Part shown: piece after piece, positions 34,658-43,597 of the stretch
Numbering within the stretch: position 1 is the first letter of the stretch
Layout: the number at the start of each line of letters is the position of its first letter
Assembly: GCF_009857445.1 (NCBI RefSeq)
Contig: NZ_WWCN01000006.1
Span: forward strand, 186,001 to 250,000
Direction of reading: 5' to 3'
Length of the DNA: 64,000 nucleotides
From: Duganella flavida
GTDB lineage: Bacteria; Pseudomonadota; Gammaproteobacteria; Burkholderiales; Burkholderiaceae_D
Made by a program: the position numbers and the translations under genes
The notes under the pieces: generated by a model
Databases searched by the model: none
What the model was told of the DNA's origin: nothing
The model's input: only the letters and a program-made list of their open reading frames with translations

Positions 34658-35644
34658 TTACTTCGCAGCTTCCTTGTTAATCGCCGAGATCAGGTCCTTA
34701 CCAATCCGGCCTTCCATTTGCTGCTGCACCGGCAGCAGCGCCTTGCGCCAGTCGGCTTGCTCTTTCACGCTGAGGGTGTAGATCTCAGTCTTGCCGGCCT
34801 TCTTGATCGCTTCCAGCGCCAGGTCGTTATCGCGTTGAGCAATCGCCTTCTCGAAAGTGGTGGCATCCTTCATCGCCTTATCCAGCGCGACGCGAATGTC
34901 GGCCGGCAGGCCGTCCCAGAACTTCTTGTTCACGATAACTGCATAGCCCAGGTAACCGTGATTCGACACGGTCACATACTTCTGCACCTCATGCATCTTC
35001 TGGGTGTACATATTCGACGGCGGATTCTCGGTGCCATCCACCACGCCGGTTTGCAGCGCCTGATACACCTCGGAGAACGCCAGCACCTGCGGGTTCGCGC
35101 CCAGTGCGCGCATCTGCGCGTCCAGCACTTTGGACGACTGGATACGCATCTTCAGGCCTTTGAAATCGGCCGGTGCGCGCAGCGGCTTATTGGCCGACAT
35201 CACCTTGAAGCCGTTATCCCAGAACGCCAGGCCGGTAATGCCCTTCGGCTCCAGCTTCTTCAGCAGCGACTTGCCGATTTCGCCTTCGGTCACGTTGTAC
35301 AACGCCGTCTTCGACGGGAAGATGTACGGCAGGTCGAAGGCTTCAAACTCCTTCACGCCCAGCGGACCGAATTTGGCCAGCGACGGCGCCAGCATCTGCA
35401 CAGCGCCCAGCTGCAGTGCTTCCAGTTCTTCCTTGTCCTTGTACAGCTGACTATTCGGATACACCTCAACCTTCACGCGGCCATTGGTGGCCTTTTCCGC
35501 CAACTGCTTGAAACGCTCTGCGGCCTGGCCTTTCGGCGTGTCGGTAGCAACCACGTGGCTGAATTTAATGACGATAGGTGCTTGCGCGTATGCGTTGAAG
35601 CTCAGGGCCGCGCTCAGGACGAGCAGGACGGGTTTCAGTTTCAT
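34658..35644 (-). CDS. dctP: TRAP transporter substrate-binding protein DctP
   Basis: A 328-residue periplasmic receptor. It has a signal peptide (MKLKPVLLVLSAALSFNAYA, 1-20), IVIKFSHVVATDTPKGQA at the start, and the family hinge RIQSSKVLDAQMRALGANP, where the conserved Arg (about 168) binds the carboxylate. The C4-dicarboxylate assignment rests on this and on DctS/DctR next door. It is transcribed towards dctQM and divergently from dctS with 129 bases between starts, an arrangement that lets DctR act on it directly. Confidence 0.95.
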   Translation of the reverse strand: MKLKPVLLVLSAALSFNAYAQAPIVIKFSHVVATDTPKGQAAERFKQLAEKATNGRVKVEVYPNSQLYKDKEELEALQLGAVQMLAPSLAKFGPLGVKEFEAFDLPYIFPSKTALYNVTEGEIGKSLLKKLEPKGITGLAFWDNGFKVMSANKPLRAPADFKGLKMRIQSSKVLDAQMRALGANPQVLAFSEVYQALQTGVVDGTENPPSNMYTQKMHEVQKYVTVSNHGYLGYAVIVNKKFWDGLPADIRVALDKAMKDATTFEKAIAQRDNDLALEAIKKAGKTEIYTLSVKEQADWRKALLPVQQQMEGRIGKDLISAINKEAAK

Positions 35645-35773
35645 GAAGTCTCCTGGTGGGTTTAAAGTTACACTATTCTTCTATTCTGACTGATTGTTAT
35701 AAATAGCAGCAAGCGTGGCAAGTGTGGATAACCACAATGGCCGCCCCACCACGACCAGCTAACCTGATCGCCC

Positions 35774-37792
35774 ATGACGCCAGCCCACACTCCAGCGCCT
35801 ACTGCGCGCCGCCGAACCCACTCCAGCACCTCGCTGCGCTGGCTGCTGCCTATCGTGCTGGTGTTGTTTTTCCTGGCGATCCTGATCTGGTTACCGTGGC
35901 AAGCGCGCCAGATGGAGAGCAATGAGCGCCAGGAGCAGCTGATTGCCGATACGCTGTGGGTCGAACAAACCATCCGCTTCCAGCTGGGGCGCGACGAAGA
36001 AAGCCTGCGCACGCTGGGCGTCGAAATCACCGCCGGCCACCTGTCGCCGGCGCAGCTGCACGAGCGCATGACACGGCTGCTGAAGAACGGCCACGAACTG
36101 CTGCGCGTGGTCTGGCTCAAGCCGGACGGACAACTGGGCGGCAGCAGCGATCCGCTGGCCGCACAGGTGGAACTCTCGCCCGCCTCCAAAAACACCGCCG
36201 ACATCACGCGCAAAACGCGCCGCCCGATGTACACCCAGCCGGAGGCGCAGACGCATATCTCATCCGCCGCACCGGCCGCAGTGCTGATGGATTACCACGT
36301 GCCGCTATTCCATGGCGACGAATACCTCGGTGACCTGGTCGCAACGTATCAAACCAGCGCCCTGCTCGATGAAATGGTGCCGTGGTGGTTCGCCCAGGAT
36401 AACCAGGTGTCGCTGGTGGACCGCGACGACAAAGTACTAGCACGGCGCGCGGCCGCTGGTCCGGGGCACGGCGTCTACACCCACAAGCGCGCACTGGATC
36501 TGCCGGGCGCCTCGGTCACGCTGGTGACGGACAGCGTGAAGAGCGAGCCGCAGCTGCTGCCTAACCTGCTGGTCGGCTCAGTGATCGTGCTGTCGCTTGG
36601 CCTGTTATGGAGCTTGCTCGCGCTGTGGGGCCACATCTCGAAACGCCTTGCGGCAGAAGGCGCGCTGCGTCAGCAAATGACGTTCCGCACAGCGATGGAA
36701 AACTCGCTGGTGACCGGCTTGCGCGCACGCGATCTGGAAGGCCGCATCACCTATGTCAATCCGGCGTTCTGCCAGATCGTCGGTTATCCGGCGGAGGAAA
36801 TCGTCGGCAAGCTGCCACCCATGCCCTACTGGGCGCCGGAAGCGATGGCGGAATACCAGACGCGCTTTGCCTCCGTATTGGCCGGCAAAGTCACGCCGCA
36901 GTTCGAGACCTTCTTCCAGCGTCCCGACGGCGAACGCGTGCCGGTGCTGATCTTCGAAGCGCCGCTGGTGGATAACGATGGCAAGCAAACCGGCTGGATG
37001 GGCTCCATCCTCGACATCTCCGACCGCAAGCGCGTCGAAGAACTGAATCGCCAGCAACAGGAAAAGCTGCAGGCCTCCGCGCGCATGGCGACCATGGGCG
37101 AAATCGCCTCCATGCTGGCGCATGAACTGAACCAGCCGCTGGCCGCGATTTCGAGCTACACCACTGGCGCCTTGAACGTGCTGGATCGCGAAGGCGCGGT
37201 CGACTGCACCATCCTCAAACCGGCAATGGAACAGGCGCGCGCACAAGCGCAACGTGCCGGCCAGATTATCCGCAGCGTGCACGAATTTGTGAAGAAGCGC
37301 GAACCACTGCGACAGGAAGTGGAGATTACCTCGCTGCTGGACAGCATCCGTACGCTGATCGAACTGCAAGCGCGCCAAAGCTATGTCTCGTTCCGCACCG
37401 AGATTCCGGCCGACCTGCCGCCAGTACGCGCGGACCGCGTGATGATCGAGCAGGTGCTGCTCAACCTTACTCGCAACGGCATCGAAGCGATGCAGCACGT
37501 GCAGCCGCAGCGGCGCGTCCTCAATGTAGTGGCGGCGTATGACGAAGCGAGCGCGCAAGTCAGCGTGGCAGTGATCGACCACGGGCACGGCATACCGGAG
37601 GAAGTGGCACAGCGATTATTCTCGCCGTTCTTCTCGACCAAGGCGGAAGGCATGGGCATGGGTCTCAACATCTGCCGGACTGCGATAGAATTCCACGGTG
37701 GCGCACTGACCTTCCGCGCCAATCCCGAGGGCGGGACCATATTTACGTTCGTGCTGCCGGCCGTGCCGGTCGCCACGGAACAGGAGACATAA
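35774..37792 (+). CDS. dctS: DctS-like sensor histidine kinase
   Basis: A 672-residue membrane kinase. Two membrane helices (about 22-42 and 267-287) enclose a periplasmic sensor domain. A PAS domain (about 310-430) follows, then HisKA with the phospho-acceptor His in LAHELNQPLAAISSY (about 456) and an ATPase domain with NLTRNGIEAM, DHGHGIP and GMGMGLNICR. The layout matches DctS kinases that detect dicarboxylates. The response regulator follows after 4 bases, and dctP is divergent upstream. Confidence 0.93.
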   Translation: MTPAHTPAPTARRRTHSSTSLRWLLPIVLVLFFLAILIWLPWQARQMESNERQEQLIADTLWVEQTIRFQLGRDEESLRTLGVEITAGHLSPAQLHERMTRLLKNGHELLRVVWLKPDGQLGGSSDPLAAQVELSPASKNTADITRKTRRPMYTQPEAQTHISSAAPAAVLMDYHVPLFHGDEYLGDLVATYQTSALLDEMVPWWFAQDNQVSLVDRDDKVLARRAAAGPGHGVYTHKRALDLPGASVTLVTDSVKSEPQLLPNLLVGSVIVLSLGLLWSLLALWGHISKRLAAEGALRQQMTFRTAMENSLVTGLRARDLEGRITYVNPAFCQIVGYPAEEIVGKLPPMPYWAPEAMAEYQTRFASVLAGKVTPQFETFFQRPDGERVPVLIFEAPLVDNDGKQTGWMGSILDISDRKRVEELNRQQQEKLQASARMATMGEIASMLAHELNQPLAAISSYTTGALNVLDREGAVDCTILKPAMEQARAQAQRAGQIIRSVHEFVKKREPLRQEVEITSLLDSIRTLIELQARQSYVSFRTEIPADLPPVRADRVMIEQVLLNLTRNGIEAMQHVQPQRRVLNVVAAYDEASAQVSVAVIDHGHGIPEEVAQRLFSPFFSTKAEGMGMGLNICRTAIEFHGGALTFRANPEGGTIFTFVLPAVPVATEQET

Positions 37793-37796
37793 CAAG

Positions 37797-38384
37797 ATGC
37801 TGCATATCGTCGACGATGAAGCGGTCGTGCGCGACTCGCTTAGCTGGCTGGCCACTTCGCGATCCATTCCTGCACGCGCCTACGAATCGGGCGTGCACTT
37901 CCTCGCGCAAATCGGCAGCGGCGCGTTCGACGCCGGCGGCGACTGCGTGCTGCTCGACGTGCGTATGCCGGACATGAACGGCGTCGCCGTGTTCGACCAG
38001 TTGCTAGCACGCGGCGTGGCGCAGCGCATGCCGGTGATCTTCCTCACCGGCCACGGCGACGTGCCGATGGCGGTAGATACTTTGAAGCGCGGCGCTTTCG
38101 ACTTTTTCGAGAAACCATTCAACGACAACCAGCTGATGGACCGCGTGCAGGAAGCGCTGGCCACCTCGCGCGGCGCCGGCGCCACCGCCGCCGTGCACGC
38201 GCGCTTGGCCACGCTGTCGGTACGCGAACGCGAAGTGCTGGACCTGATCCTGGCCGGCAAAATGAACAAAGTCGTGGCGGATCAACTGGGCATCAGCATG
38301 CGTACGGTAGAAGTCCACCGTGCCCATATCTTCGACAAAATGCAGGTCAAAACCGCCGTGGAGCTTGCCGGTTTGCTAAAATAA
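37797..38384 (+). CDS. dctR: DctR-like response regulator (FixJ/LuxR type)
   Basis: A 195-residue two-domain regulator. The receiver (about 1-118) has IVDDEA at the start, the phospho-acceptor Asp in LLDVRMPDMNG (about 47), T in LTGHGD and K in FFEKPF. A LuxR-type helix-turn-helix (about 135-195) has LSVREREVLDLILAGKMNK and ISMRTVEVHRAHIFDKM. This is FixJ-like, not an NtrC-type DctD, so sigma-54 is not needed. It forms an operon with dctS and probably switches on dctP and dctQM. Confidence 0.94.
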   Translation: MLHIVDDEAVVRDSLSWLATSRSIPARAYESGVHFLAQIGSGAFDAGGDCVLLDVRMPDMNGVAVFDQLLARGVAQRMPVIFLTGHGDVPMAVDTLKRGAFDFFEKPFNDNQLMDRVQEALATSRGAGATAAVHARLATLSVREREVLDLILAGKMNKVVADQLGISMRTVEVHRAHIFDKMQVKTAVELAGLLK

Positions 38385-38405
38385 CAAAAAACAACCGGAG
38401 AGAGC

Positions 38406-39248
38406 ATGAGCACTACGCAGCAAGTCATCCCGTCTGTTCCAAGCTTCCGCAACCGCTTCTTCTCGCATCCCATCACACGCATGGTGCTTGGTGTGATCGC
38501 CACGCTGGGGCCGATCACGATCACCATGATCTTGGCCAATATCCTCATTCCCAAACAGCTGCGTGCGGGCGGCTGGACCTTCCTGCTGGCGGCGGCCATG
38601 AGCCTGTTGAGCTATCGCTGGTTCGTGCGCCGCACCGAACAGCGGCACACACTGGCGGAACTGGCGTTGCCCGGCGCGGCGCGTGAAGCCGGCGCCGGCA
38701 TCGCGCTTGGTGCGATCCTTGGACTGATCGTCGCCGGCCTGCTGGCACTGGCCGGCGCGTTCAGCATCACCAGCAGCAACGACTGGACCATCGTGCTCAA
38801 GACTTTGCCCGAGCAAGTGATGGTCGCCATCTTCGAAGAACTGATCTTCCGCGCCGTGCTGTTCCGCATCACCGAACAACGCTGGGGCACGCGTGCAGCG
38901 CTGGTCTCCTCATTCATCCTGTTCGCGCTAGCGCATATGCCGAACGAAGGCATCAGCGTGCTGGCAGTGGTGATCACCGGCGTGGCCGGCGTAACCCTGA
39001 GCGCCGCCTACCTGCTGACGCGCCGCCTGTGGTTGCCGATCGGCCTGCACTTCGGCTGGAACTACCTGTTCGACGGCGTGTTCGCGGTCCCCGTCTCCGG
39101 CCATGCAGCACGCGGCTGGCTGCAAGTCAGCATGCCCGGCCCCGACTGGCTCAGCGGCGGCCACTACGGCGTAGAAGCCTCCGCCGCCACGCTGATCGTC
39201 TGGGCCACCACCACCCTCATCCTCCTCCACCGCGCCCGCCAAAAATAA
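38406..39248 (+). CDS. CPBP-family intramembrane metalloprotease
   Basis: A 280-residue membrane protein with about seven helices and the three CPBP/CAAX motifs: EELIFRAVLFR (motif 1, about 139-149), FALAHMP (motif 2, about 177) and HFGWNYLFDG (motif 3, about 218). These residues bind a metal and cut substrates in the membrane. It follows dctR by 21 bases and may be co-transcribed, though no link to dicarboxylate uptake is evident. Physiological substrate unknown. Confidence 0.9.
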   Translation: MSTTQQVIPSVPSFRNRFFSHPITRMVLGVIATLGPITITMILANILIPKQLRAGGWTFLLAAAMSLLSYRWFVRRTEQRHTLAELALPGAAREAGAGIALGAILGLIVAGLLALAGAFSITSSNDWTIVLKTLPEQVMVAIFEELIFRAVLFRITEQRWGTRAALVSSFILFALAHMPNEGISVLAVVITGVAGVTLSAAYLLTRRLWLPIGLHFGWNYLFDGVFAVPVSGHAARGWLQVSMPGPDWLSGGHYGVEASAATLIVWATTTLILLHRARQK

Positions 39249-39337
39249 ATCAAAGGAATCGGTACGCTGGCACACAGTGCAGCTAGCGCGCCAGCGCTAC
39301 AGTCGGTGCAGTCATCACGCCAACTGGAGATAACGAA

Positions 39338-39850
39338 ATGAAGACTGCACGCTTTGCAACTGCATTTATCGCTTGCGCCGCAACCGCGCAATTCGCTTTC
39401 GCCCAGACGCCGATCAGCAAGGCTGATGCAGATCGTTTGGTCGCCATTGCTCAGGCCAATATCGCCGAAATCGCTGCGGGGAAGTTGGCGGTTGAGAAAA
39501 GCGCCAATGGAGAAATCAAACAGTTCGCCCAGATGATGATCGACGATCATAGCAAAGGACTCGCCGATACCCAAAAACTGGCCGCAGCCAAGAACGTCAT
39601 CCTGCCGACTGAACCGGATGACGCCCACCAGAAAATGGCTACGGAGCTGAAGCAGCTCTCAGGAGCGGCTTTTGATAAAGCCTATGTCAGCAAGGCTGGT
39701 GTGCAAGACCACGTCAAAGTTCACGCAGCCCTGAAAAACGACATTGCCAGCGCCAAAGACACCGATGTCAAAGCCTTGGCCAGCAAACTAGAACCCATCG
39801 TCGGCCACCATGAAGCAATGGCAAAGAAACTGGACACCGCTACGCGCTAA
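39338..39850 (+). CDS. DUF4142 periplasmic protein
   Basis: A 170-residue exported protein with a signal peptide (MKTARFATAFIACAATAQFAFA, cut before QTPIS) and a DUF4142 four-helix bundle (about 27-165), with the family pattern FAQMMIDDHSKG near residue 64 and HHEAMAKKL at the end. The fold is ferritin-like, but metal ligands are not obvious. Role unknown; relatives are often stress-induced. It stands alone, converging on the arr gene with 16 bases between. Confidence 0.9.
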   Translation: MKTARFATAFIACAATAQFAFAQTPISKADADRLVAIAQANIAEIAAGKLAVEKSANGEIKQFAQMMIDDHSKGLADTQKLAAAKNVILPTEPDDAHQKMATELKQLSGAAFDKAYVSKAGVQDHVKVHAALKNDIASAKDTDVKALASKLEPIVGHHEAMAKKLDTATR

Positions 39851-39866
39851 TCGGCAAGCTTGACGA

Positions 39867-40322
39867 TTAGTCCTCAATCGCGGCCAAACCGTTGCGCATT
39901 TTTTCTTTGAGACTGTCGAGCATCAGTTGCAGCACTTCTGGCGGATGCCCCTGCCAATCCTCCACTTTACCCACAATTTTTAACGGGTGACGTGTGCGAT
40001 AGGATTGGGTAGGGTTACCGGCAAAACGCTTGTTTGTCAGATTGGGATCATCCTCAAAGCTGCCTGTGGCTTCGACAATGTAGATGTAGCCGCGCCCCTC
40101 TGCTCCGGCAAGCGAGGTAGCCAATTCCGCGCCCCAGATAGCCGGCTCCATCAGGGCGCTGAAATACACGTTGTTTGAGATCCTCCCCGCATCGAAATTG
40201 GAGGCGAATCCAGGTACTAACAGGTCCCCTGTTTCGAGCTCGTATTTAGTACCGTGATAAAAAGGCCCTTTCACGCTACCACAACTCTCATGCGTAACAG
40301 GCGTCCAATCTGGATTGCTCAT
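39867..40322 (-). CDS. arr: Rifamycin ADP-ribosyltransferase (Arr family)
   Basis: A 151-residue enzyme of the Arr family, which inactivates rifampicin by moving ADP-ribose from NAD to the drug's ansa chain. The full family pattern is visible: GPFYHGTKYELETGDLLVPG (about 19-38), NNVYFSAL, AIWGAELA, GYIYIVEATGSFEDDPNLT and NPTQSYRTRHPLKIVG. Length matches Arr. It sits 12 bases after a DUF885 gene in ordinary chromosomal context with core-like composition and no mobile element beside it, so it looks intrinsic rather than acquired. Confidence 0.93.
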   Translation of the reverse strand: MSNPDWTPVTHESCGSVKGPFYHGTKYELETGDLLVPGFASNFDAGRISNNVYFSALMEPAIWGAELATSLAGAEGRGYIYIVEATGSFEDDPNLTNKRFAGNPTQSYRTRHPLKIVGKVEDWQGHPPEVLQLMLDSLKEKMRNGLAAIED

Positions 40323-40334
40323 GTGCTCCTCCCT

Positions 40335-42092
40335 TCAACCCTTCTGCTGAACGATCCATTCGTCGACGACTTTTTCCAGCACCGACAGCGGGACGTTGCC
40401 GGTTTCGAGGACGGTGTTGTGAAAGGCTTTGATATTGAACTTGTCGCCCAAGGCCTTCTGCGCTTTGGCGCGCAGATCGAGGATACGGATCATGCCGATT
40501 TTGTAAGCGCAGGCCTGGCCAGGCATCACCACGTAACGATCCACTTCCGCCGGCGGAATGCCGTAGTCGATGCCTTGCTGGCGCGTCCACTTCATCGCGT
40601 GCACGCCGGTGTCCACCACCAGTCGACGCGCGCGGAACAGTTCTGCATCCAGCTGCCCCAGTTTGCCCACCACGTCATCGCCATACCAGCCGTTCTCCGA
40701 CGCCAGCTGCTCGGCATACAGCGCCCAGCCTTCACCATACGCAGAACCGACACCGAACACACGGTCGCGGCGATAGCGCGGCAGACCAGTGTTCTCCTGC
40801 TGCAGCGCGACCTGGAAGTGGTGGCCCGGCACACCTTCGTGATAGACCAGCGTGCGCATGCCGACGATGCGGAAGTCAGGCCCCGGCAGCGGCGCCCAGA
40901 AGATGCCTGGGCGCGTGCCATCCTTGGCCGGACCAGTGTAATGCGCCGCCGCCGTCTTCTCGGTAAACAAAGGCTCGCGCTTTACCACCACCGGCGCTTT
41001 CGGCACTTTGTCGAACAAGTCCTTTGCGCGCGCTTCGGCATCGCGCAGAATCTCGTCATAGTGCGCCAGCAGTTGCGGACGCGGATCCGCTTCTTTCGGC
41101 TGCTGGTCTTTTTCCAGCTTGGTCATGCGCTCCTTGATGCTGCCCTCGGTGTAGCCGATCGACCCCAGCAAGCCATTCATCTCCTTCTCGATGCGCGCCA
41201 CTTCCAGCTGGCCGATTTCATGAATCTGCTGTGGCGTGTAATCGGTGGTGGTCATCTGGCGCAGCACCACGGCATAAGCCTTGTCGCCATTCGGCAGGCG
41301 CCACAAGCCCGCGTCGTTGTTCGTGTTCGGCAGCTGTTCCTGCAGCAGCGTGCGCGTACGGTGGAACACTGGAATGATGGATTGCTTGACGATGGCCGTC
41401 GCCTCTTCCGTGAACTTGGCCTGGTCTTGCGCCGATACTTCCTTCACATTGGCCATGCGCTGCACCAGCGACGCCACAAACACATTGCTCTCCGGCGGAC
41501 CATCGAGGAAACGATCCAGCTGACCAATCGACGCCTGCGTGATAAAGGTCGGCATCAGGATGCCGCGTCCCGCCGCGCCGCGCGCTTGCACAATGCCGGT
41601 ATCCATCTTGCTCGCCACTGCTTTCAAACGCACCAGGTAATTTTCGATATCACGGCGATTGCGGATCGGGTGCTGCTGCGACAGGAAGTTCACCAGCTGC
41701 ACATGCAAACCGGTGAACTGGTTGAACACAAAGTTATAGTCGCGATAGTTGTACGCATCGACTGTACCCTGCAAACTCCAGGCGATGGTGGCAGCACTGG
41801 CGCGTTGCTGCGGCGTCAGTTTCGACTGGTCGATCTTCGCCAGTTCCGCCAGCGACTTGCGCGCCGTCGCCACTTCCGCTGCGCGGAACACCACCGTGTT
41901 CGGCGTCAGCTTGCGGTCCAGCGCATCTTGCTCTTTGGCGTCGAAGTACTGCTTCTGCGTCGCTTGTTCCGGATCGCTGCGCACCTTGGCATTGGCGACC
42001 TTGTCGGCCCAATCGTCAAAGGAAACGGCATGCGCAGCGAAGGTGAACGATGCGCTAACCAGCAGCGACATGAATCTAATTGAAGTTTGCAT
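40335..42092 (-). CDS. DUF885-family exported metallopeptidase-like protein
   Basis: A 585-residue exported protein with a signal peptide (MQTSIRFMSLLVSASFTFAAHA, 1-22). The family mark YHEGVPGHHFQVALQQE (about 416-432) resembles a zinc peptidase HExxH-type site, with a further Glu in AYGEGWALYAEQ. DUF885 proteins are widespread and mostly uncharacterised; peptidase activity is an inference from the motif. The arr gene follows 12 bases later on the same strand. Confidence 0.92.
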   Translation of the reverse strand: MQTSIRFMSLLVSASFTFAAHAVSFDDWADKVANAKVRSDPEQATQKQYFDAKEQDALDRKLTPNTVVFRAAEVATARKSLAELAKIDQSKLTPQQRASAATIAWSLQGTVDAYNYRDYNFVFNQFTGLHVQLVNFLSQQHPIRNRRDIENYLVRLKAVASKMDTGIVQARGAAGRGILMPTFITQASIGQLDRFLDGPPESNVFVASLVQRMANVKEVSAQDQAKFTEEATAIVKQSIIPVFHRTRTLLQEQLPNTNNDAGLWRLPNGDKAYAVVLRQMTTTDYTPQQIHEIGQLEVARIEKEMNGLLGSIGYTEGSIKERMTKLEKDQQPKEADPRPQLLAHYDEILRDAEARAKDLFDKVPKAPVVVKREPLFTEKTAAAHYTGPAKDGTRPGIFWAPLPGPDFRIVGMRTLVYHEGVPGHHFQVALQQENTGLPRYRRDRVFGVGSAYGEGWALYAEQLASENGWYGDDVVGKLGQLDAELFRARRLVVDTGVHAMKWTRQQGIDYGIPPAEVDRYVVMPGQACAYKIGMIRILDLRAKAQKALGDKFNIKAFHNTVLETGNVPLSVLEKVVDEWIVQQKG

Positions 42093-42136
42093 TTCATGGG
42101 CCTTTGTAAGGAAAGAACCCAGCGAGTGTAGCCCAC

Positions 42137-43555
42137 TCAGGCCAGCTTCTCAACCGTCGGCTGATCAAGCTCGGTGCGATTGCGGCCGCCCTGTTTGGCG
42201 CGGTACAGCGCGCGGTCGGCGCGCGAAATCCAGCGCTCGTAACTGGCATCGTCTTCATGCACGGTCGCCACGCCAAGGCTCACTTGCATCTGGAAGCTGC
42301 GCTCTTCATGCTTCACCAGCGACGCCGCCACTTCCTCGCGCAGGCGCTCCGCAAACGCATGGGCGCCGCGCAAGCTGGTATCGGGCAGCACGATCAGGAA
42401 TTCCTCGCCGCCGTAGCGCGCTGCGAAATCGACCGTGCGCATCTCAGAAAAAATTACGCCGGCCAGACGGCGCAACGCTGCATCGCCAGCCGGATGGCCA
42501 TACTGGTCGTTGACCTGCTTGAAGTGATCGATATCGAGCAGCACCATCGCCGTGCTGTGTCCAGAGCGGCGCGTGCGTTGCCACTCCGCCGCCATGCGGC
42601 GATCGGCTTCGCGCCGATTGAGCAAACCAGTAAGCGCGTCGGTGGTGGCCAGCTTTTCCATCTCGACCAACAGCGCGTCCTGCGACTTTTGCCAATGCAG
42701 GAACAGCTGATAACCAAAGAAGGCAATGAACAGCACAATGACTGCAAACACCCAGTAAAACACCCACATGGTCTGGCGCAGCGCGTCGAGGTTCACCTGG
42801 CTGTCGGCCAAGCCGGTGGTCGCATAGCCGTAGACCAGCACACCCAGCGTCACGGATGCCAGCAAACCAAGCAGGGTTTTGCGCGAACGGATATGGCCAT
42901 CGCGCATCAGGCGCGGATGGGCAGATTGCCAGCGCTGCACCCACGGCCACAGCATCGCCATCAACGGCCCGACCAACAGTACGCTTTGCACGAAAGCGCC
43001 CAGCCACCAGCCCTGCCACACCGGCAGCAAGGCTGTGCGGTCGAAGTCATTGGTGTAGCTCCAGATCAGCGCACCGCTGGAACTGAACACGCAGGCCACA
43101 AACGACTGCTGCACGTAGAACAGCAAATCGGTCACGCCGCGCAAATCACGCCGCATATTGGTGGCGCGATAGCCGATCACCATCACCGCAAAGCCCAGCG
43201 GATTGGATAGTCCGAACAGCATGGCCCACTGCAAGGGCATGCCGGCATAGAGCGCGAGACACAGTGTGGCGCAGTAAGCGGGAATGGCGCCCCACCACCA
43301 ACCCAGCGTGAGTGTCAGCAGCAGGCAAATCAGCAGTGGAGGATAAACGGTGAGGTAGACGGCGACGCCGCCAAATTCAAACGGGATGCCGGACCAGCCC
43401 CATTTCACCATGCCCACACCCAGCCAGGCGCATAGGACAAGCAGCATGAGCCAGCCACCGAACAGGAAGGTTTTCTGTAAGGGGCCGCCGTGACGCCACA
43501 AGCGCGAAGGCGACAGTTCCCGGTACGGCGGCGGTTGCACGGCAGGTTTGGACAA
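42137..43555 (-). CDS. Membrane diguanylate cyclase with MASE1-like sensor
   Basis: A 472-residue protein with about eight membrane helices (about 27-285) resembling a MASE1 sensor, then a GGDEF domain (about 300-465). The active site is GGEEF, and RTVD five residues earlier forms an I-site, so it should make cyclic di-GMP and be product-inhibited. LDIDHFKQVNDQYGHPAGD marks the metal site. It differs in architecture from the GAF-linked cyclase at 21.9 kb. Signal unknown. Confidence 0.93.
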   Translation of the reverse strand: MSKPAVQPPPYRELSPSRLWRHGGPLQKTFLFGGWLMLLVLCAWLGVGMVKWGWSGIPFEFGGVAVYLTVYPPLLICLLLTLTLGWWWGAIPAYCATLCLALYAGMPLQWAMLFGLSNPLGFAVMVIGYRATNMRRDLRGVTDLLFYVQQSFVACVFSSSGALIWSYTNDFDRTALLPVWQGWWLGAFVQSVLLVGPLMAMLWPWVQRWQSAHPRLMRDGHIRSRKTLLGLLASVTLGVLVYGYATTGLADSQVNLDALRQTMWVFYWVFAVIVLFIAFFGYQLFLHWQKSQDALLVEMEKLATTDALTGLLNRREADRRMAAEWQRTRRSGHSTAMVLLDIDHFKQVNDQYGHPAGDAALRRLAGVIFSEMRTVDFAARYGGEEFLIVLPDTSLRGAHAFAERLREEVAASLVKHEERSFQMQVSLGVATVHEDDASYERWISRADRALYRAKQGGRNRTELDQPTVEKLA

Positions 43556-43597
43556 AGTGATTCCCCTTGATGTCCTGACAATTATACCGCCGCTGTC

